A stretch of DNA of 64,000 nt from Flammeovirgaceae bacterium SG7u.111 (GTDB taxonomy: Bacteria; Bacteroidota; Bacteroidia; Cytophagales; Flammeovirgaceae): assembly GCA_034044135.1 (NCBI GenBank), contig CP139021.1, forward strand, positions 6,920,001 to 6,984,000, read 5' to 3'. Both the position numbers and the translations under genes were made by a program. The notes below the pieces were generated by a model, which saw nothing but the letters and a program-made list of their open reading frames with translations, had not been told where the DNA came from and searched no databases. Shown here one piece after another: positions 58,542 through 64,000 of the stretch (within the stretch, counting starts at the first letter, position 1; every line of letters begins with the position of its first letter).

Positions 58542-59561
58542 ATGAAACCTTCAAAAAAAGGGATAGTCGCAGGGGGAAATTGGATTATTGACCAAGTCAA
58601 GATCGTAGATTTTTATCCCCAAGAAGATGAACTTGCCAAGATTTTATATCAAGGCACGAGCAATGGCGGTTCGCCTTACAACCTATTGAAGAACTTCGCA
58701 CGCCTAGGTGTTTCTATCAAGCTTTCGGCTGCTGGGCTAGTGGGTGGAGACTCTAATGGCAAGTGGATCATTGATGATTGTATAAAAAACGGTATAGACA
58801 AAAAATGGCTTCAGGTAAAAAAAGAGGCAATCACTTCCTTCACCGATGTTATTACTTCGGCTTCTTCGGGAAGAAGAACTTTTTTCCACCAACAAGGTAC
58901 TTGCGCCCAGCTCTCCACGGAGCACTTCCGACTTGACAAATACAAGGCGGGAATGTTTCACCTAGGCTACCTCCTTTTGCTCAGCAAACTAGACGAGCTA
59001 GATGAAAAAGGAAGAACAGAGGCATCGTACCTGCTAGAAAAAGCTCAAAACCTCGGCATGAAAACTTCGGCTGATGTCATAAGTTTGCTAGATGCCGACT
59101 ATCAAAAAGTTGCCACCCCCTCGCTCCCTTTCATCAATTACTTTTTCCTAAACGATTATGAAGCTGCTAAGCTCAGTGGAATAGAGGTAAAAACAAACGG
59201 GGAAATTGATATTGAAAAACTGACCTCAGCTGCGCAAAAAGTACTGGATATGGGCGTGAACAACTTGGTAAGCGTCCACTTCGACAAAGGGATTTTATTG
59301 GTAGAGAAAGATGGAAAGGTCTGGCTACAAGGCAAGCCGATAGTGCCGAAGGAAGAACATGTGGGAAATGCTGGGGTAGGCGAAGCGGTGATGACCGGAA
59401 TTTTGTGGGCAATCCACGAAGGGTTGGACTTCGAAAAAGGCTTAGAACTGGCTTCTGCCATGGCGGGGTGCTGCATGCTGGATGCCTCTTGTTCCAACGG
59501 TATTTTGCCTCTGGAGCAAACGCTAGAAAAGGCAAAAGAGTGGAAAGTTCACCAATTTTAA
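58542..59561 (+). CDS. PfkB-family carbohydrate kinase with altered active-site loop
   Basis: 339 residues. The N-terminal PfkB signature is present (GGSPYNLLKNFARLGV, then GLVGGDSNGKWI), the sugar-binding region has TFTDV-like SFTDVITSAS, and the fold continues to the usual lid. The ATP/anion-hole loop normally DTxGAGD reads GNAGVGE (residues 275-281), so the catalytic Asp is replaced by Glu281 and the first Asp and both Thr are lost. It may be weakly active or non-catalytic. It converges with the ThuA lipoprotein gene through a shared terminator. Confidence 0.85.
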   Translation: MKPSKKGIVAGGNWIIDQVKIVDFYPQEDELAKILYQGTSNGGSPYNLLKNFARLGVSIKLSAAGLVGGDSNGKWIIDDCIKNGIDKKWLQVKKEAITSFTDVITSASSGRRTFFHQQGTCAQLSTEHFRLDKYKAGMFHLGYLLLLSKLDELDEKGRTEASYLLEKAQNLGMKTSADVISLLDADYQKVATPSLPFINYFFLNDYEAAKLSGIEVKTNGEIDIEKLTSAAQKVLDMGVNNLVSVHFDKGILLVEKDGKVWLQGKPIVPKEEHVGNAGVGEAVMTGILWAIHEGLDFEKGLELASAMAGCCMLDASCSNGILPLEQTLEKAKEWKVHQF

Positions 59562-59580
59562 GCTTTTCTTGAAAAGATAA

Positions 59581-59623
59581 ACAAACAAGGCTTCCATTCA
59601 TGATGAATGGAAGCCTTGTTTGT
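59581..59623. terminator. Bidirectional hairpin terminator
   Basis: A 19-bp perfect stem (59581-59599 with 59605-59623) with a 5-base loop, between the convergent kinase and ThuA genes. Both strands carry short T-rich ends. Confidence 0.85.
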
Positions 59624-59647
59624 TTATGGCAACATATTATCTCAATC

Positions 59648-62600
59648 CTACATTTCCCCCGCTTTGTGGAAGAGCAACCAGTCTATTTCAACTGAAGCAT
59701 TTTCAGTTCCAGCGTACTCAAAGGTAATGTAGATGTCTTGCGTAGCATTTACTTGTTTGCTAAACGTGAGGATGGTTTCTGAGAAATCATTCCTTTTGCC
59801 TGTAGTGAAAGGAACTTCACCCGATGCAACTATCTCACCTTTGGGGCTACCAAGCCTGAGGTTTATCTTAAAGCCTTCAGAACCTGTTGCCGAAGTTCTC
59901 ATAGTGATTTTATCTACTCCAGAAAGGTCGATTCCCTTGAACATAAAATGGGAATCTGGTTGAATCCTATGAAGGTAGGTAACGTTCGTTCCAGCAGGTC
60001 TTCTCTTGGCAATTTTGAAGAAGCTGTCGTAATCTTCTGCTTCTACTTTAGCTGGGCGGAACTCAATGGTTTTCGTATTGTTTAGTGATCCTATTACCTC
60101 CCCTCCTTTATCGGTATAAGAAGATTTAAGTATATATTTCCCGTTTCCTTGGTCAAAATCCAACACTCCGGCCAATGGCAAAGATGGCTTGGTAGACTCT
60201 TCGTCAAGAGAAAGGACAAAGCCTATCATTGCCTCCGCTTGCTCTACAGATAATTGCGGATGGGCAGACATCATTCGTTCGCCCCAGTTTCCATTTCCAC
60301 CGCTTATTACCTTAGCAGCCAAAGTGCTAATAGTTTCTTGGTTGGTCTCGTAGCGCTGAGCTACTTCCGTATAACTTGGTCCTACCGAAGCGGCATCTAT
60401 TGCATGGCAAGTTTTACAGCCATTTTCATTTATCAAGGTTTCCCCATTCAGCACCGCTGATGATTGCTTATGCCCAGGGCCAACTGCCGCCAAATCTTCT
60501 CCTATCGAGATAAAATCAAAGAATACTTGGACTTGGCTGTCGTCAGGTGTGCCATCTTCCGTATCGGTCACTTTTATCGTGTATTGCTTCTTTTCCCCCG
60601 GCCAATAAAAAGTCTCATTAGCCATAAGTTGCAAATCTACATTCGGAATATCGTTTCCTACTTGTACTTCAATGTTTGCAACAGAAGAACCACCGCTAGG
60701 GTCGGATGCCCTCATTCTCACTTTATAAACACCAGGCTTGGTAAACTTGTAAGATGGCGCCATTTCTGTTGACTGTACTTCGTTTCCTTCAAAAATCCAC
60801 TCATAAGTCAACTCATCTTCCTCGTCAAAGTCCGTAGATCCTTCTCCTGTAAACTGAACCGAGAGCGGTGCTGCCCCTACCAAACCTTCCGCACTAATCC
60901 TTGCAATTGGCTTTCTGTTTCCTTCGGCATAGTCAATCCTTGCCAGTACGGCATCTGGATTACGAGAGAACCAATTGGCTCCATATTCCAGCACATATAA
61001 TGCTCCGTCAGGACCTAATTCCATGTCGATAATCTTCTCAAATTTCATATTGGGCAAAAAAGGCTCGTGTTCTATGAAATTCCCCTCTGCATCCAAAGTA
61101 ACCGCATGAATCCAGTTCCTGCTCCAGTCGTAATGGAAAACCTTATTATGGTAGTACTTGGGCAATTTATTTTTAGAATAAGGGAATTGGTCATAATAAT
61201 AAGTAGGTCCTGCCATGGCATTTCTACCTCCTTTGGTCATATCTTCAAAATCTGGACTTTCGGCATACGGATACCAAATAAGCGCAGGACGTGCTGGTGG
61301 CAATTTCCTCATCCCCGTGTTATTGGGTGAAGTATTTATTGGGTTTTCAGGGTCGAAAAAGTCAGAAACTTCGCCAGTCTCATAGTTCATTTTGCGGTAA
61401 GCGTAGTTATTTCCTACAAAATACGGCCAACCGTAGTAGCCAGCAGTTTTTGCCAAATTAAATTCGTCGTAGCCTCTTGGCCCTCTATTAGGGTTGTCAT
61501 TACCTGCATCTGGCCCTACATCACCCCAAAATAGCCAACCTTTTTTGCTGTCAACCGACATTCGGTAAGGGTTTCTACAGCCCATTACAAATATTTCAGG
61601 TCTGCCTTGAGAGCCGTCTTTGGGGAATAAATTACCATCGGGAATACTGTATGTCCCGCCAATTTCAGGTTTTATTCTCAAAATTTTACCCCTCAAATCG
61701 TTTGTATTGCTAGAAGACTTTTGAGCATCGAAGGGAGAGCGGCCTTCCCTTTCGTCCATAGGGCCAAATCCATCTGTATCAAATTCTTGATTTGTATTGA
61801 AAGGGCTACTATCATCTCCTAAGGCAATGTACAAGTTTCCATCAGGACCAAACTGCATAGAGCCTGCTGAGTGACAGCACTCATCTCGCTGAACATCCAT
61901 TTCAATAATGGTCTTTTCTGTATCGAGCAAGAGGCTATCGCCAATGTAACTAAACCTCGATACCCGCTGGATGGGCTTATCTCCTTTGGGCGAATAAAAA
62001 AGGTAAAGCCTGTAGTTATTTTCAAAATCGGGATCGAGCGCAAGCCCAAGCAAGCCATCTTCAAATTTGGTGTGGACTGGAATCTTCGCTATTTCCTTCA
62101 CCTTTTCTTCTTTGGGCAAATAAAGGTTTACAGTTCCTCCTCTTTCAATAAAAAGGATTTTTCCGCTGTCCAACACCTCTAGCTCCATTGGCTCGTTGAG
62201 GTTACTGGCATAAACAGCCTTTACAAACCTATTTTCTTCAGGAACTCTTGGTTGCCTCACATGAGCATAGTCCAAATGGTTATCGCCAATAGCATAGGTG
62301 ATTCCTCCTTTTATAATTTCCAAAAATTCTTTTTCCTCAAACGTTTCGTCCGTGTGGCCAAAGCCTGTATAAAACGCCCTTCCACCATCAAAATCATGAT
62401 ACCAAGTGATGGGATGGAAATCCCCATGTTTTCCTGCTCCATAGCTTTTTTCGTCTACGGTTATCAGCACATTTACATGCTCGTTGAAACTTTTGTAGTT
62501 ATAGAACTCATCTGTTTTCACAAAAGAAGAATCGAGGTTTTCAACCGAAATATGGTCGTGGTTTATAACAGTCACTTTTCCTTCACGCACGTTAGGGTCA

Positions 62601-63028
62601 GAAGGGTGTCCATTGAACCAACCTCCTACAAGCTTGCCATACCAAGGCCATTTGTATTCGGTATCTGCGGCAGCGTGGATTCCCACAAAGCCACCTCCCG
62701 CTTGGATGTAGCGCCTGAAGTCGGCTTGCTGAATATGGTCTAAAACGTTCCCGGTTGTGTTCAGAAAAACAACTGCACTGTAGTTTTTGAGAGAATCTTC
62801 AGTGAAAACACTCGCATTTTCGGTCGTATCTACCGCAAAGCCCATTTCTTTGCCTAGCTTCAGCATAGCAACTTTTCCTGCGGCAATAGACCCGTGTCTA
62901 AATCCTCCAGTTTTTGAAAAGACTAATACTTTTTTTTCTCGGGTTTCGTGCGAACAAGAAAACAGCCCACTGATTATTGAGGTGAGTGCAAGGCAAATAA
63001 ACGCCTGCTTCCAAAATTGTTTGTTCAT
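59648..63028 (-). CDS. Multidomain lipoprotein: ThuA + PQQ-type sugar dehydrogenase + PKD + cytochrome c + C-terminal binding domain
   Basis: 1126 residues. The signal peptide ends with lipobox GLFSC (Cys25). Residues about 33-250 are a ThuA domain (GGFRHGSIAAGKVAMLK and GIHAAADTEYKWPWYGK). Residues about 270-700 are a GSDH/sorbosone-dehydrogenase beta-propeller (DGLLGLALDPDF, GNLYIALGDDSSPF). A PKD domain follows at about 720-800 (TYEWIFEGNEVQ, PGVYKVRMRASDPSGGSS). A cytochrome c domain carries CKTCH at 871-875. The last 180 residues resemble a carbohydrate-binding module. It is probably an envelope-bound sugar-oxidation enzyme that passes electrons to the haem. Confidence 0.9.
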   Translation of the reverse strand: MNKQFWKQAFICLALTSIISGLFSCSHETREKKVLVFSKTGGFRHGSIAAGKVAMLKLGKEMGFAVDTTENASVFTEDSLKNYSAVVFLNTTGNVLDHIQQADFRRYIQAGGGFVGIHAAADTEYKWPWYGKLVGGWFNGHPSDPNVREGKVTVINHDHISVENLDSSFVKTDEFYNYKSFNEHVNVLITVDEKSYGAGKHGDFHPITWYHDFDGGRAFYTGFGHTDETFEEKEFLEIIKGGITYAIGDNHLDYAHVRQPRVPEENRFVKAVYASNLNEPMELEVLDSGKILFIERGGTVNLYLPKEEKVKEIAKIPVHTKFEDGLLGLALDPDFENNYRLYLFYSPKGDKPIQRVSRFSYIGDSLLLDTEKTIIEMDVQRDECCHSAGSMQFGPDGNLYIALGDDSSPFNTNQEFDTDGFGPMDEREGRSPFDAQKSSSNTNDLRGKILRIKPEIGGTYSIPDGNLFPKDGSQGRPEIFVMGCRNPYRMSVDSKKGWLFWGDVGPDAGNDNPNRGPRGYDEFNLAKTAGYYGWPYFVGNNYAYRKMNYETGEVSDFFDPENPINTSPNNTGMRKLPPARPALIWYPYAESPDFEDMTKGGRNAMAGPTYYYDQFPYSKNKLPKYYHNKVFHYDWSRNWIHAVTLDAEGNFIEHEPFLPNMKFEKIIDMELGPDGALYVLEYGANWFSRNPDAVLARIDYAEGNRKPIARISAEGLVGAAPLSVQFTGEGSTDFDEEDELTYEWIFEGNEVQSTEMAPSYKFTKPGVYKVRMRASDPSGGSSVANIEVQVGNDIPNVDLQLMANETFYWPGEKKQYTIKVTDTEDGTPDDSQVQVFFDFISIGEDLAAVGPGHKQSSAVLNGETLINENGCKTCHAIDAASVGPSYTEVAQRYETNQETISTLAAKVISGGNGNWGERMMSAHPQLSVEQAEAMIGFVLSLDEESTKPSLPLAGVLDFDQGNGKYILKSSYTDKGGEVIGSLNNTKTIEFRPAKVEAEDYDSFFKIAKRRPAGTNVTYLHRIQPDSHFMFKGIDLSGVDKITMRTSATGSEGFKINLRLGSPKGEIVASGEVPFTTGKRNDFSETILTFSKQVNATQDIYITFEYAGTENASVEIDWLLFHKAGEM

Positions 63029-63256
63029 ATCTCGTAAATGACGATTTAGGGTATTTGTTAATGTAATTTTAAGATTAATACTATTGTTTAAATTCCGTTA
63101 GCCAGTTCTATTTCTTTCTTTTCATTTTCACGTTTGAGTTACCCTATCTTCCGTGAACGTAGTTAGTTAGTGGTGCTTTTTTGTTATCCAACAAAAAGCA
63201 GAGTATCAAATCTAGTTATTTTTATTGAATGAAAAGGGTTGATTGGGGTATGCTAA

Positions 63257-63299
63257 TAAAAAAGCCACCTTGCCTAAGAAGACAGCAAGACGGCTTTTT
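63257..63299. terminator. Bidirectional terminator
   Basis: AAAAAAGCC pairs with GGCTTTTT and CTTGC with GCAAG, forming a two-part stem with a 2-2 internal loop and an 11-base loop. T-runs exist on both strands. It ends the partial gene at 63315. Confidence 0.85.
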
Positions 63300-63314
63300 C
63301 GAAGCATAGATTTA

Positions 63315-64000
63315 TTAAACCCTAAAATTACGGGGCAAAACGATATCTAATACCGTCCCCACTTGAGCTCTTTCGTTCATTAATATTTGCCCCTGATACT
63401 TGGCAAGAACTTCGTTTGGCTTCTGAAGCAGAGTATTATTTCCTAGGCTATCACCTAAAGCTGCTGTAATAGCTGTACCCGAGAGCGAAACGGTCATGTT
63501 CATCTCATTTCTATCTAACGTCCACCACACCTCTCCTTCGGAAGGCAGGCTACTAGCCAAGAAAGAAACCAAAGGAGCAAAAAGTTGGAATAAAGCTACT
63601 CGGTCAGCAAAAATCCAACCATCAAACTCAAAGTTAGTTTGGGTACTCAGTCCTTCTGGAAAATCTGCTTTGTACAAAGAAAGCAGTGCATCCAAAAACT
63701 CATTGAGGTTGAGCAGCTCCATTTCTTCTTCCTTCGCATTCATTATTTCTTCCAGTTCTTCCAGCACTTTATCCACATTGGCAACTAGCCCTCCTTGAGC
63801 CATATCTACATCTCCGTCCTTTTGAACAGCCACTATTTCTTGTATACAAGCCTGTAGCTCGCCAGCCGAAGCACCACTATTTATCAATGACTTCAACTGA
63901 AAAATAGGATGTGGCTTTTCAGGCTCAGCAACTACTTCATCTATTGGAATTTCTTCTTGTACCTCTGGCTCTTCTACAAATGCTGAGGTTTCATGTTCTT
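63315..64000 (-). CDS. C-terminal part of a histidine-kinase-like protein (5' end outside window)
   Basis: The frame is open from the window edge to the stop at 63315, about 228 residues visible. It begins with an acidic, proline-rich linker (VEEPEVQEEIPIDEVV), then a helical stretch (LKSLINSGASAGELQACIQEIV) and a domain whose end (LAKYQGQILMNERAQVGTVLDIVLPR) resembles the end of histidine-kinase ATPase domains (LVxxmGGxI...G.GstF.v.LP). The visible part lacks clear N, G1 and G2 boxes. Kinase activity is therefore doubtful. It might be the tail of a sensory or adaptor protein. A TTG at 63896 is not needed as a start because the frame continues upstream. Confidence 0.6.
   Translation of the reverse strand, partial: EHETSAFVEEPEVQEEIPIDEVVAEPEKPHPIFQLKSLINSGASAGELQACIQEIVAVQKDGDVDMAQGGLVANVDKVLEELEEIMNAKEEEMELLNLNEFLDALLSLYKADFPEGLSTQTNFEFDGWIFADRVALFQLFAPLVSFLASSLPSEGEVWWTLDRNEMNMTVSLSGTAITAALGDSLGNNTLLQKPNEVLAKYQGQILMNERAQVGTVLDIVLPRNFRV

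Noticed and set aside
1-64000. CRISPR arrays, insertion sequences, prophage genes, tRNA and rRNA genes
   Set aside because: No regularly spaced repeats, transposase or integrase motifs, or cloverleaf-like genes were recognised on either strand.

Overview
The window reads as a stretch of ordinary chromosome from a Bacteroidota bacterium, most likely of the order Cytophagales. The evidence is: several promoters of the Bacteroidota type (TAnnTTTG, sometimes with TTTG about 27 bases upstream); a DNA primase with a decayed zinc site of the kind I recall from this phylum; a BBP2-like porin next to an ammonium transporter; a GlmU-like nucleotidyltransferase of Bacteroidota type; split CysG functions; and frequent TTG start codons. 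I cannot name a genus. No tRNA, rRNA, CRISPR array, prophage or insertion sequence is visible. The genes look vertically inherited and mostly housekeeping.

Layout. 1-6.5 kb: end of an M16 peptidase, penicillin-binding protein 2, miaE-pabB, and three small or poorly known genes (a 53-residue membrane peptide, a YaaW-like protein, a membrane-anchored coiled coil). 6.8-9.4 kb: amt plus a porin. 10-19.6 kb: HtrA-type protease, GroES-like protein, dnaG overlapping a K+ channel gene, NAD(P)H-hydrate repair enzyme, exported aminopeptidase P, AraC regulator. 20-30 kb: 2-hydroxyacid dehydrogenase, 2H phosphoesterase, nitrilase, REC-kinase hybrid, IGHMBP2-like helicase, tatA, gatA, MltD-like transglycosylase. 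30-33.4 kb: lipoprotein, MFS transporter, surface protein.

33.6-41.3 kb is the centre of interest: a sulfur-assimilation and methionine cluster. Reading on the minus strand there is a promoter, a SAM-I riboswitch, a 33-codon leader peptide ending in KCCCMCCCC, a terminator-like hairpin, metZ, a second leader peptide containing MCSCCCACCC only 6 bases after the metZ stop, a clear intrinsic terminator, then a sulfite reductase fused to a HEPN domain, cobA and a CysG N-terminal-type gene. metA is nearby on the plus strand. The sequence suggests two stacked signals, SAM and charged tRNA-Cys, controlling homocysteine synthesis, with a separate cysteine-responsive gate before sulfide production. 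The thrA-thrB-thrC operon at 49.4-54.4 kb makes the homoserine that MetA activates; MetZ joins it to the sulfide made by the siroheme enzyme.

41.3-49 kb: TPR protein, a von Willebrand A-like exported protein, a probable dgcN-dgcA D-glutamate pair and an ABC exporter. 54.5-64 kb: DUF3592 protein, ClC channel with CBS domains, GlmU-like protein, PfkB-like kinase with an altered active-site loop, a very large ThuA/sugar-dehydrogenase/PKD/cytochrome c lipoprotein, and the 3' part of a protein with a kinase-like tail running off the window.
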